A stretch of DNA of 64,000 nucleotides from Pseudomonadales bacterium (GCA_022819645.1 JAJEGU010000003.1:62001-126000), one strand, 5' to 3'. Shown: positions 46,629 through 54,547, counted from the first letter of the stretch. The notes: generated from the letters alone by a model not told the origin. Translations and numbers: made by a program.

Positions 46629-46696
46629 ACTAGGAGCCTGCGCCACAGGAATTCACGGCTGCAAATCCGCTCTCGCGAATTCCTACGGCGCAGGCT
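46629..46696. repeat. AGGAGCCTGCG palindrome, long form
   Basis: Outer arms AGGAGCCTGCGCC and GGCGCAGGCTCCT enclose inner arms CAGGAATTC and GAATTCCTA around a 20-base centre (ACGGCTGCAAATCCGCTCTC). The inner sequence also occurs at 13978-14005, where the element is split by about 90 bases of other DNA. It lies upstream of the RelE-toxin gene. Confidence 0.7.
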
Positions 46697-46710
46697 CCTG
46701 GGTATTCTCT

Positions 46711-46770
46711 GAAAAACTCCATCCGTGGAGTTTTTCATTATCGCAAAACAAAAGCGTGGTTTTGTTTTGC
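46711..46770. repeat. Composite hairpin repeat, two-module copy at a gene breakpoint
   Basis: GAAAAACTCCA/TGGAGTTTTTC (46711-46736) and GCAAAACAAAA/TTTTGTTTTGC (46743-46770) are identical in layout to the left half of 52367-52510. The last base lies one or two bases before homology to the PP-loop gene resumes at 46772. Confidence 0.8.
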
Positions 46771-46771
46771 T

Positions 46772-47104
46772 GGCTGCTATTTCTGCTTCTTCCAGCGCCA
46801 GGACGAATGGCTGGGCTTGAAGGAAAATCACCCCGAACTCTTCGAGCGGGCGAAACGTTACGAAATGAGCAAGCGCGAGCGTTACGATCTCGACGTTGCT
46901 GGCACTAGCCTCGTCGGCAGCGGCAATTACACATGGAGCAGCGACGGGACCCTCGACGAGCTCGTGACGAAAGCCGAAAAGCGCAGAAAGGATTTGGGCG
47001 TCATCGCCAGCAGCGCGGACAGGAACAAGCGCTGGCAAGACCTGCTCCTCGAACAGGACGAAGACGACCCCGAAGACCAAGCCTGCCTGATTTGCTCGCT
47101 CTGA
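46772..47104 (+). pseudogene. 3' fragment of a second PP-loop (DndC/PAPS-reductase-like) gene
   Basis: Encodes 110 residues (GCYFCFFQRQDEWLGLKENH through EDDPEDQACLICSL) very similar to the C-terminal 110 of the intact gene at 42756-43619. The N-terminal part with the SGGKDS loop is missing, so it cannot be an active ATPase. It is on the strand opposite to the intact copy and starts right after a composite hairpin repeat. Confidence 0.85.
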
Positions 47105-47125
47105 GCGCCCGTCACGCGAGTTTTT

Positions 47126-47154
47126 ACCCAATATTGGGTATATCGTATATACGA
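47126..47154 (+). promoter_or_regulatory. Paired palindromes, likely operator of the AbrB/PIN pair
   Basis: ACCCAATATTGGGT (47126-47139) and TCGTATATACGA (47143-47154) are perfect palindromes of 14 and 12 bases in the leader of the antitoxin gene. AbrB/MazE-type antitoxins autoregulate through such sites. A promoter probably overlaps them; I cannot fix its -35. Confidence 0.5.
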
Positions 47155-47228
47155 CGCGCAATTCATTTTATCCCAATAACAAGGTATCATTGTTTCCTTA
47201 CTCTGAGTTTGGAAAGTGGGAGACTGGC

Positions 47229-47453
47229 ATGCTCGCCAAACTAACATCCAAGAATCAGTTGACACTACCCAAAGCGGTAACCTCTGCCGTGGAGCTTACC
47301 GACTACTTTGACGTGACCGCGGAAAACGGACGAATCGTGCTGACGCCCGTTCGGGTGAATCGTGCGGATGGCGTACGCGCGAAACTGGCGGAACTCGGTC
47401 TGACCGAAGCCGACGTTTCGGAAGCCGTTGCCTGGGCCCGGTCGGATAAGTGA
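47229..47453 (+). CDS. AbrB/MazE-type (SpoVT fold) antitoxin
   Basis: 74 residues: MLAKLTSKNQLTLPKAVTSAV is the swapped-hairpin DNA-binding signature, and the acidic C-terminus should bind toxin. The ATG at 47229 is chosen over an upstream in-frame start because it opens the conserved domain. The stop shares a base with the toxin start (TGATG). Confidence 0.88.
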   Translation: MLAKLTSKNQLTLPKAVTSAVELTDYFDVTAENGRIVLTPVRVNRADGVRAKLAELGLTEADVSEAVAWARSDK

Positions 47454-47878
47454 TGCCGGTCCGAGTAGTCCTGGACACGAACGTGTTGGTCTCGACGCTG
47501 TTGTTCCAGGCCGGTGCATTTTCGTGGCTGCGTAGCGCCTGGCGCTCAGGCAATCTCATTCCACTCGTCAGTCGGGAGACTACGGCGGAGCTAATGCGTG
47601 TCCTCGCTTATCCCAAGTTTGCGCTTGGCGTGGATGACCAGCAGGACTTGCTTGATGATTACTTGCCGTTTTGCGAGACAGTTTCCGTTACCGGCGCCTT
47701 CGACATCCCCAATTGTCGCGACCCATTCGACCGTCCGTTTCTTGAACTGGCCGTCGCGGGAAACGCCGATGCGCTGGTTACGGGTGACTCAGACATTCTG
47801 ATTCTGGCCGATGATTTTCGGATACCAGTTCTAAGTCCCGCGGCATTCCGGCATTCTCGATTTTGGAAGGAAGTCTAA
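47453..47878 (+). CDS. PIN-domain toxin (COG1569-like)
   Basis: 141 residues. Catalytic acidic residues are in VVLDTNVLVSTLLF, SRETTAELMRVLAYPKF, NCRDPFDRPFLELAV and ALVTGDSDIL. This putative ribonuclease is paired with the AbrB-type antitoxin. Its last codons abut an IS5 fragment but the C-terminus looks complete (LSPAAFRHSRFWKEV). A truncated relative is at 41267. Confidence 0.9.
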   Translation: MPVRVVLDTNVLVSTLLFQAGAFSWLRSAWRSGNLIPLVSRETTAELMRVLAYPKFALGVDDQQDLLDDYLPFCETVSVTGAFDIPNCRDPFDRPFLELAVAGNADALVTGDSDILILADDFRIPVLSPAAFRHSRFWKEV

Positions 47879-47879
47879 G

Positions 47880-48128
47880 GAAGGTCTGAGCAAGGCCCGA
47901 CTCCGCGTCGTACAACAGATCCTCCATCCCCGGATCGCCCGGGTTGTAGAACAACCGCACGCGATGCACCCGCGGCATCGTCCTCACGGGATACGGACGC
48001 CGGCCCCGGCCCGCCTTCGGATAGAACGGCGCGGTCCGCGCCTGAAGCCGCGCCCAGGATATCAAACCGTCCATCTTCTCCAGAAACAACTCCCGCCGCT
48101 TCTTGCGCTTCTTCGCGTCGTGCTCCAA
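47880..48128 (-). pseudogene. IS5-family transposase N-terminal fragment
   Basis: The minus strand encodes EKMDGLISWARLQARTAPFY then PKAGRGRRPYP and LFYNPGDPGMEDLLYDAES. This is the N-terminal domain of IS5/IS1106-type transposases (usually MDxLIPWxxL..PYYPKxGRGRPPYP). The DDE catalytic part is gone, cut off at the PIN toxin's stop codon. No terminal inverted repeats are visible. Confidence 0.8.
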
Positions 48129-48140
48129 CTCCGCATGTGA

Positions 48141-48743
48141 TTACCTGGGCATCTCGAATACCAGCCACTCCCATTCGATGTGCCCCCGCCGCCGGTCGGG
48201 GAGCTTGTCCCTGAACTTGAGGCTGATGGCGCGGTCCCGGGCGTAGCCGAGGAGTTCGTCGGCGCTGATGGGGTGAAAGCCGCGGCTGCGGTTTTCTTCC
48301 TCGTCCCTGCCCAGGCGCAGGTTGATGACGAGCAGGCCGGATGGGTTGAGCAGTTCGGTCAGGATGCGGAATGCGCGTTCGCGGGCGGATTGGGGGACGT
48401 GCATCCAGACTGCGCAGAGCAGGATGAGGTCGAAGCGGGGACCGAGTGCGCGGAGTTTCCCGAGTTCGGGCAGGGCGTCGTCGAGCCAGGTGACGCGGGG
48501 GTGGGCGTGCTGTTCGCCGGGTTCGCGGAATTCGCTGGGTTCGACGGCGACGAGTTCCCAGCCCTGTGCGGCGAGCCAGTTGGCGTCACGCCCGCTGCCG
48601 GCGCCGATGTCGCAGGCGAAGCCCGGCTTCCTGTCTTTCAGGAATCTTGGCGCCCAGGCACGGTGTACGATTTCCGGGTCATGGGAGTGGTACTGCTCGA
48701 ACAGCACGTCCCGGTTCTCGTTGTAGTAGGAAGTGCTGCTCAA
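48141..48743 (-). CDS. Second copy of the methyltransferase domain, HNH part missing
   Basis: 200 residues (MSSTSYYNENRDVLFEQYHS to WEWLVFEMPR) that differ at only a few positions from the N-terminal half of the methyltransferase-HNH fusion at 44631. It ends one codon after the domain boundary with a TAA, where the other copy runs into the nuclease region. SAM motif DIGAGSGRDANWLA is intact, so the methyltransferase could still work. Its start here is ATG instead of GTG and the antitoxin and toxin genes are not in front of it. Confidence 0.75.
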   Translation of the reverse strand: MSSTSYYNENRDVLFEQYHSHDPEIVHRAWAPRFLKDRKPGFACDIGAGSGRDANWLAAQGWELVAVEPSEFREPGEQHAHPRVTWLDDALPELGKLRALGPRFDLILLCAVWMHVPQSARERAFRILTELLNPSGLLVINLRLGRDEEENRSRGFHPISADELLGYARDRAISLKFRDKLPDRRRGHIEWEWLVFEMPR

Positions 48744-48817
48744 GGCGTTGCGTTCGGGTTACACTCGTCAGTAATCGTCGTCGGCCTGACAAAAGGGCCC
48801 ATTGTACGGTGCATGGC

Positions 48818-49202
48818 ATGGCTAGCAAAGACAGGCAGGGAGGATTTTCGCCCCGGACAGTGATGTATCAGAAGGTGCTTGAGGCGCCGCCGCACAAGGT
48901 TGCCGAAGTCATCGGGGGTGAGTATCACCTCAACCCGAGGCCCGCCATGCCCCATGCATTGGCGAGCTCGATACTCGGCGACGAACTGATCGGTCCCTTT
49001 GGTCGCGGGCGCGGTGGTCCGGGAAGGCGTGTCCCATCTCTGGTTTGTCGATCCTGAGGCCAGGACGCTGGAAGTGTTCGAATTGCGTGATGATCGCTGG
49101 CTGCCGCTCGACACGCTGGTGGGAGAGGCGCAGGTTTCCCTCCCGCCGTTCGAGGCCATCACGTTCCCGCTTTCGGACCTCTGGCCGGATAGCGCCGGGT
49201 AA
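48818..49202 (+). pseudogene. Uma2-family (DUF820) endonuclease gene with internal deletion
   Basis: A first frame encodes the Uma2 N-terminus (VLEAPPHKVAEVIGGEYHLN, PRPAMPHALASSILGDELIG). A second frame resumes with the C-terminal part (GVSHLWFVDPEARTLEVFEL, LPPFEAITFPLSDLW). The central catalytic region (PDLAGWR, EVLSPST and so on) is lost along with the reading frame, so the gene is dead. Confidence 0.8.
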
Positions 49203-49400
49203 ACGGTGTCCTGCACAATGCCTTCCTGCACCGCGTAAGTCATTTCCCGGGCTTCAATGATGCTTGCCCCGTTGATGGTTCGGCTGCGGTTCCGGTTGGT
49301 CTTGTTGCGAAAGCAGACTTCATAGGCGAGGGCATTCACCAGCCAGGGCTGGCCCTGTGGTATTGAAATATCGTATACCCGGCACTGTCCCACTTTCTTC
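49203..49400 (-). pseudogene. C-terminal fragment of an AAA-type ATPase
   Basis: The minus strand encodes IPQGQPWLVNALAYEVCF then NRSRTINGASIIEAREMTYAVQEGIVQD. It recalls the C-terminal segment of AAA ATPases of the form LTQGQPWLVNALAYEAC..RSRPIT...I..AKE. Everything upstream is missing. This fills most of the 49203-49455 gap. Confidence 0.55.
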
Positions 49401-49455
49401 ACGACTGCGCGGTAATGCAGCAAGTGGACACACCCGCTATGGACTGACGAACCAC

Positions 49456-50610
49456 CTACTGCAATGCCCGCAAGCGGTCGGGACCTTCGGTGTCGAGCAC
49501 GAATGAGATCGGCACCGACTGGGGCAGATAGCAGATCGCGTCGTCGCAAGCCTGATAGTTGAGGAATCCCGACAAGGTAATGGTTTCCATGTCGCCCAGC
49601 GTCTCCTCGGTTTCCGGCGTCGCGGCCATCACGACTTCCTGCAATATCGTGAACGGTTCCTGGAACACGGGCACGTATTCGTCGAGCGGCGCGAAATAGT
49701 AGATCTCCGATTCCGGAAACTCCACGGGCTCGAGCCGGTACATGTCCGAAGGCGCCAGTTCGAGGCCGATCACCCGGTAGCCGTTGCCTTCCGCGCCCGG
49801 GGCGTAAACGTGCATGTTCTCGCCGGGCCGCACTTCGATGACGATGGAAAATCGCGTTCCCATGCCCACGAGCGTATTGCTCGGCCAGGCGGTGAAATCG
49901 AGTTGCGGCGACGAGCCTTCGATGGCCTCGATGGGCGAGACGCCGATACCTTCCTTGAGCAGCACGTTTGTAGTCGTGTTGCGTTCGCGGTAAAACTCCT
50001 CGAAGTAGCGGGAAGTCACGCGGCCTTCGCCATCGACGATGAACGTGCCGGGATACGGCGTGCCCACGAATAACTGGCCGGCGCCGAATACCGAGACGTA
50101 ACGCGCCACTTCGGCGACCAGATCAGGATCGTCGCTGCCCTCTTCGAGCGCTTCCTCGGCGACGGTATTCAGAATGCCGTAGCGCGCGATGACCTCGGAC
50201 TCTTCATCCGACAAGAGGGGAAAATCGATACCGCGGCGCTGGGCGAAATCCGCCAGCACAGCGGGAGAATCGTAACTGATGGCCGCCGCGCCGATACCGG
50301 CGCTTTCCAGCTCATCCAATCGCTCTTGCAACTCCACGAGTTGCGCTTTGCAATAGGGTCACCAGTCCGCGGAGCGGTGGAACAGCAACATGGCGCCGTT
50401 CGGCCCCATGATCGATTCGAGATCATGAGTATTGCCAAACTGGTCCACCATCTCGAAATCCGGCACCAGCTCCCCGACCTGCGGCCCGAGATCGGCCACT
50501 ACGATCGGCTGCCTTTCCGCGGTCCCGGCCGCATCCTGGCCCACGGCGCCGCCGGCGAATGCCAGCAGGGCTGAAACAGTCACCGCTACCGGCAATGTGT
50601 GTCGTTTCAT
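49456..50610 (-). CDS. Redoxin/DsbD-N-like selenoprotein with in-frame UGA (UPYC motif)
   Basis: 384 residues if TGA at 50361-50359 is read as selenocysteine (residue 84). Order: signal peptide (residues 1-24, LPVAVTVSALLAFAGGAVGQ), an AhpC/TSA redoxin domain with FHRSADW-U-PYCKAQLVELQ, the continuing fold (AAISYDSPAVLADFAQ, GTPYPGTFIVDGEGRVTSRY), then a DsbD N-terminal-like region with C-x5-C (ACDDAICYLP). The frame is unbroken on both sides of the TGA. Sec falls exactly where homologues have the resolving-pair Cys (CPYC), and a bacterial SECIS-like hairpin follows. Start 50610 gives the signal peptide. selA, selB and selC are not in the window. Confidence 0.8.
50328..50344 (-). promoter_or_regulatory. 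SECIS-like hairpin after the UGA codon
   Basis: In the mRNA, GCAACUC-GUG-GAGUUGC (positions 18-34 counted from the U of UGA) makes a perfect 7-bp stem with a three-base loop beginning with G. Bacterial SECIS elements lie directly downstream of UGA with a small apical loop carrying a G in its first two positions, about 16-37 bases away. The fit is good but was judged by eye. Confidence 0.65.
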
Positions 50611-50685
50611 CAGCTTGATTCCCACTTGTTCGTCTTTGCCGCCCATTCTAGCAACGGAATCGGCAAATTCTGAAGTATCTGGCAA

Positions 50686-50728
50686 TTTTCCTACTTTCGC
50701 GGTCGTAAGGTACGAGAAAGTAGGAAAA
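50686..50728. promoter_or_regulatory. Inverted repeat TTTCCTACTTTC..GAAAGTAGGAAA, copy 1
   Basis: TTTTCCTACTTTC (50686-50698) and GAAAGTAGGAAAA (50716-50728) flank a GGTCGTAAGGTAC centre. The same element occurs before the HipA gene (52517-52560). It lies between the divergent selenoprotein and AbiEi genes, so it may be an operator. A -10-like GATATAAAA follows near 50833. Confidence 0.6.
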
Positions 50729-50886
50729 TACAGCACCTATACGTCCATTTTCCGCCGCCTGGGCGCGCACATTGATGGCCTGATTTCCGGTTCGGGCCGC
50801 GTAATTTTTGATTTACCCGCCCTTGGCGTTGTGATATAAAAACTCCAAATGTAAAAGGCAAACTATTAGTAAAAGTATCAACAGCA

Positions 50887-51498
50887 ATGATGATCACACA
50901 ACAAGACCAGGCGATCGATCTCCTGCGCACCCGTGGGATGATGCGCCTGTCGGAGTTTCTGCGGGCTGGAATAACCGCCGCGACGATCGGCAGGATGGTC
51001 CGCGCCGGTCATCTGAACCGTCTCTCGCGCGGCATTTATCAACTGCCGGATGCGCCGCTCGACTTCAATCACAGTCTCGCCGAGGCCGCGAAGCGCGTCC
51101 CCGCCGGCGTTGTCTGCCTGACTTCGGCGCTGGCCTACCACGAACTGACCGACCAGCTTCCGCGGGCGGTGTGGATGGCGATCGGGACGAACGGCTGGAC
51201 GCCCAAGCCGCGCTGGCCCGCGCTGCGGATCGTGCGCTTCACGGACGCGCTGCTAACGGATGATGTCATCACCGTTCCGATCGAGAAAGTCCCCGTGAAA
51301 GTTTTCGGCGTGGCCAAAACCGTTGCCGACTGCTTTCGGCATCGCCGCAAGATCGGCCACGCTGTCGCGCTGGAGGGCCTGCAACAAGCCCTCCTCCAGC
51401 GCAAGGCAACCCCCGCCGAAATAGCCCGCCATGCCGCGCGCGGCGGAGTCGCCACAATAATACAACCCTACCTGGAGGCCCTGACCGCCAATGCCTAG
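50887..51498 (+). CDS. abiEi: AbiEi-family antitoxin/transcriptional regulator
   Basis: 203 residues. An N-terminal winged helix (QAIDLLRTRGMMRLSEFLRAGITAATIGRMVRAG) and LSRGIYQLPD, SALAYHELTDQLP and VFGVAKTVADCFRHRRKIG are typical of type IV antitoxin AbiEi (COG5340). It represses the operon and counters the AbiEii nucleotidyltransferase. The start is MMITQQDQA at 50887 or the next codon. The stop overlaps the toxin gene by eight bases. Confidence 0.9.
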   Translation: MMITQQDQAIDLLRTRGMMRLSEFLRAGITAATIGRMVRAGHLNRLSRGIYQLPDAPLDFNHSLAEAAKRVPAGVVCLTSALAYHELTDQLPRAVWMAIGTNGWTPKPRWPALRIVRFTDALLTDDVITVPIEKVPVKVFGVAKTVADCFRHRRKIGHAVALEGLQQALLQRKATPAEIARHAARGGVATIIQPYLEALTANA

Positions 51499-52357
51499 GC
51501 CCGTCAAGAACATCGGCGCCTCGGTTCGGGCCCGATTGCTGAACGTCAGCAGGGAAAAGAACCTTAACTTTGAACTCGTGTTGAACCGATATGCGACTGA
51601 GCGCTTGCTATATCGCCTCTCGCAGTCCCGGTACGCGGACCGTTTTGTTCTGAAAGGAGCAACCTTGCTGATGACTTGGTTCGAGGAGCCGTTTCGCGGT
51701 ACGCGGGATCTCGATCTTCTCGGCTTTGGCAACCCTTCGCCGGAGGCGGTCCTGACCGTTTTCAAGGAAATTCTCGGTATGGACCAAAAGGATGGAGTCT
51801 TGTTCGACGTGGATGCAACGCGAGTCGAGCGCATGCGGGAGTTTGACAAGTATGGAGGATTGCGGCTTTGGATTTCGTCAACCATTGAAAGCGCCCGCGT
51901 TGCGCTTCATGTCGATATCGGTTTCGGCGACGCAACCGAACCTCCCGCGAATTGGTTCGACTGCCCTGTTCTGCTGGACATGCCGTCGCCGCGGCTGCGC
52001 GGTTACGCGCGCGAGACCGTGATCGCAGAAAAATTCCAGGCAATTGTCGAACTGGGCATGGCCAACAGCCGAATGAAGGACTATTTCGATTTGTGGATGA
52101 TCAGCCAATCCTTCGAGATCGACGAATCCCGATTGCGGTGCGCCATATCCGCGACCTTTTCGCGGCGGGACACACCCATTCCGGTGGGCGTGCCGGATGG
52201 TTTGTCAAAGGCATTCGCGGAGAATGCCTCCAAACGCCAGCAGTGGGAGAGCTTCAAACGTGATCTGAACACCGACCCCGGATCGCTCGATGACGTGGTC
52301 GCCGCGCTCGAAGCGTATTTGCTGCCTGTAGCGTTGGCCACGCGAGATGGGAATTAG
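51491..52357 (+). CDS. abiEii: AbiEii-family nucleotidyltransferase toxin
   Basis: 288 residues of the AbiEii/AbiGii type. FVLKGATLLMTWFEEPFRGTRDLDLLGFG carries the DNA-polymerase-beta-like metal motif (TRDLDLLG), followed by LHVDIGFGDA and YARETVIAEKFQAIVELGMANSRMKDYFD, the conserved KxD region. AbiEii enzymes add nucleotides to tRNA acceptor stems and cause phage-triggered arrest. Complete, with normal length. Its stop is 9 bases before a composite hairpin repeat. Confidence 0.92.
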   Translation: MPRPVKNIGASVRARLLNVSREKNLNFELVLNRYATERLLYRLSQSRYADRFVLKGATLLMTWFEEPFRGTRDLDLLGFGNPSPEAVLTVFKEILGMDQKDGVLFDVDATRVERMREFDKYGGLRLWISSTIESARVALHVDIGFGDATEPPANWFDCPVLLDMPSPRLRGYARETVIAEKFQAIVELGMANSRMKDYFDLWMISQSFEIDESRLRCAISATFSRRDTPIPVGVPDGLSKAFAENASKRQQWESFKRDLNTDPGSLDDVVAALEAYLLPVALATRDGN

Positions 52358-52366
52358 GTATTCTCT

Positions 52367-52510
52367 GAAAAACTCCATCCATGGAGTTTTTCATTATCGC
52401 AAAACAAAAGCGTGGTTTTGTTTTGCTCCCGAATTCAATGGCTTACGCCATCGAATTCGGCGGCACTTCCCTGTGCCGCAGGGAAGTTCTGACTTAATCA
52501 GAGCTTCCCT
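52367..52510. repeat. Composite hairpin repeat, complete five-module copy
   Basis: Five hairpins in tandem: GAAAAACTCCAT/ATGGAGTTTTTC (52367-52392), GCAAAACAAAA/TTTTGTTTTGC (52399-52426), CCGAATTCAATGGC/GCCATCGAATTCGG (52429-52460), GCGGCAC/GTGCCGC (52460-52479) and GGGAAGTTCT/AGAGCTTCCC (52481-52510). Partial copies are at 13623, 23233 and 46711. Here it separates the AbiE operon from the HipA gene and may act as a terminator. Confidence 0.85.
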
Positions 52511-52516
52511 AGGCAA

Positions 52517-52600
52517 TTTTCCTACTTTCACGGTCGTAAAGTACGAGAAAGTAGGAAATTATTGGAAATTCTCCCTGAAAATGCTACTTTCTCGTACTTT
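52517..52600. promoter_or_regulatory. Inverted-repeat operator array upstream of HipA fusion, copy 2
   Basis: TTTCCTACTTTC/GAAAGTAGGAAA (52519-52559) repeats the element at 50686. Within it AAAGTACGAGAAAGTAG (52539-52555) is mirrored exactly by CTACTTTCTCGTACTTT (52584-52600), giving nested inverted repeats just before the HipA start. Likely binding sites for the winged-helix part of the protein; inferred from position. Confidence 0.6.
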
Positions 52601-52621
52601 AGAACGGAGAAGGTCGGAAAA

Positions 52622-54421
52622 ATGCTCCATCTCGTCGGGGAAACCATAGACAAGCATCGCGCCCAATATGGCGTGGAGACCGGCAAACTCGTGCAGGTCA
52701 TGCGGGGGATATATGTCGAGGCGAATGACGATGCCGACGCGGTGCTGTTCGATCATGCGCTGCGAATCGCCGCCTATCTCTACCCCAGCACATATCTCTG
52801 CGGAGCCAGCGCCGAACTGCTCGCGCCCACCCCGGATTTCCGCCTGTTCCTGGGCGGAAATCGCAACAGCCGAACGAGACTGCGCAACCTGGAAATCGTA
52901 CAGACCCGCGCCCCGCATGCGCCCGAAACGGAGCAAGTGGAAACTTCCGATTCGTTGGGCGACTTCAGGGTCCGCCGCTCAAGCTTGCGCTTTCGATACC
53001 TGGAATCCTTCCGGCGGCGCAGCGAAGCCGCCGCGGCCATGTCCACCACGATGCAAAGCGATATCGCCGCGCGTCTGATCAATGCCGGCGGTATACAGGC
53101 GGCCGAGATGGAATGCTGGCGGCTGGCCGAAGCCAACGGCTGGCGCAATGAAGCGGCGCGGGCGGAGGCCTTTTTCAGAACTCCGTTGCGAGAGGCGCCG
53201 CCGCCGGAAGCCGTGCTTCACGTGGGCTGGCATGGCGAACGGGTCGGCGCGCTTTCCCATGACGGTTCGGTCTGGCGTTGGGAGCAAACCGCTCCGGAAG
53301 CCGCTTTCCCGGTTCGAGCCGGACCTCCGGGAAGGCTGCCGCCTTTCATCGAGAGCCTGCTGCCGGAAGGCTGGCTCGAACGCGTTCTGCAACCGAAATC
53401 GGAAGTGGAGCGCGTATCCGCCGGCAAGCGCTACTTGTCGAATATCGTGATTTCGGCGAACCCGGAAGATCTTCAGACCTTTCCCGCCGACGTACTCGAA
53501 GGGCGGCTTGAATCGTTCACCCGCGAAGGCGCTTTTACGGGAGGCTACGCAGGCCCCGCGCCCGCTTTCGAGAAATCGCTGGAAGATCGCATGGCCGAAT
53601 TGTTCGCCTCGGCCGCGACGCCGCGCCTGTCGGGAGTTCAGGTCAAGATGCCGGTGAACCTCTCGGCGCAAGGATTGTTGCAGCCGGCCCACGACCGGGC
53701 CTTCACACACATCCTGAAACCGTCGCCAGGGGCAGGATTCGAAGAACTTCCCCAAGTCGAAGCGGCATGTCTGGCGGCGGCCCGGGCCTGCGGATTCGAC
53801 ACTCCCGCTCATGCGATCGTCCCGATGCCGCAAGGCCTGCCCGACGCGCTGCTGATCGAACGATTCGATATCCGGCGAGACCGGAACGACCAGCGCAGAA
53901 TCGCACTGGAAGACATGGCGTCCGTGCGCGGAGTCGCTCCGACCGAAAAGTACGAGGGCTCCATCGAACAGGCCGCGCGGGCGCTGCGGGGCGTCTCCAC
54001 CGATGCCGAGGCGGACATCTTGACTTTGCTCGGACGCGCTATCTTTGCCTGGCTCATCGCCGACGGCGATTTTCACCTGAAGAACATGGGCATGCTGAAA
54101 GTGGCGCCCGAGGGCGCGAAGAGTTTCGCTTCCGTACGCTTCGCGCCGGTCTACGACACCGTGACGACCCGGGTCTTTCCCGGCCTTGCAAACGATCAAA
54201 TGGCGTTAGCGCTGGCGGGCAAGCGGGATCAGCTGACAAGCGGAGATTTCGTCAAGGCGGGCGCGACCATGGGCCTGAGCGCCGCGACGATTCGCGAGCG
54301 CTTCGAGTCCATTCGCCGCCACCTGAGCACTCACATCGAGAGCCCGAGTTCCCCCTCGGGCCGCGTCAACCAGGCCATTGAAATCTGGAAGAGCAGAGCC
54401 AGGCTCGCCAAATCGGTTTGA
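52622..54421 (+). CDS. HipA-family kinase with AbiEi-like N-terminal domain
   Basis: 599 residues from the ATG at 52622. Residues 1-115 (HRAQYGVETGKLVQVMRGIY, LYPSTYLCGASAELLAPTPD) look like an AbiEi/COG5340-type antitoxin region. The rest is HipA: an N-subdomain (WHGERVGALSHDGSVWRWEQ), LPPFIESLLPEGW, SGVQVKMPVNLS, ILKPSP, LPQVEAACLAAARACGF, LIERFD and the catalytic DGDFHLKNMGML (HxDxHxxN-like). A HipA serine kinase usually has a separate HipB, which is absent; the fused domain may replace it. An in-frame start at 52562 would run through the operator repeats. Confidence 0.8.
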   Translation: MLHLVGETIDKHRAQYGVETGKLVQVMRGIYVEANDDADAVLFDHALRIAAYLYPSTYLCGASAELLAPTPDFRLFLGGNRNSRTRLRNLEIVQTRAPHAPETEQVETSDSLGDFRVRRSSLRFRYLESFRRRSEAAAAMSTTMQSDIAARLINAGGIQAAEMECWRLAEANGWRNEAARAEAFFRTPLREAPPPEAVLHVGWHGERVGALSHDGSVWRWEQTAPEAAFPVRAGPPGRLPPFIESLLPEGWLERVLQPKSEVERVSAGKRYLSNIVISANPEDLQTFPADVLEGRLESFTREGAFTGGYAGPAPAFEKSLEDRMAELFASAATPRLSGVQVKMPVNLSAQGLLQPAHDRAFTHILKPSPGAGFEELPQVEAACLAAARACGFDTPAHAIVPMPQGLPDALLIERFDIRRDRNDQRRIALEDMASVRGVAPTEKYEGSIEQAARALRGVSTDAEADILTLLGRAIFAWLIADGDFHLKNMGMLKVAPEGAKSFASVRFAPVYDTVTTRVFPGLANDQMALALAGKRDQLTSGDFVKAGATMGLSAATIRERFESIRRHLSTHIESPSSPSGRVNQAIEIWKSRARLAKSV

Positions 54422-54547
54422 GGTCATGACGCGGTCAGGCGCACTGCCGGATTCAATTCCATCCAAGTCTGTCGACGAAACCGATATAATTCATACTGAG
54501 TCACATACTCCAAAGGCCAGATTCGGCGAAATCGAAGAGGCAGCCTC

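Noticed and set aside
46511..46800. CRISPR array in the hairpin-rich stretch before the PP-loop fragment
   Set aside because: The repeats are self-complementary, differ from one another, and lack regular unique spacers; no cas genes are present.
50359..50736. Reading the redoxin gene as two separate genes or as a pseudogene split by TGA
   Set aside because: The two halves are in the same frame, make one continuous redoxin domain only when joined, and a SECIS-like hairpin follows. A simple nonsense mutation remains the alternative but explains less.
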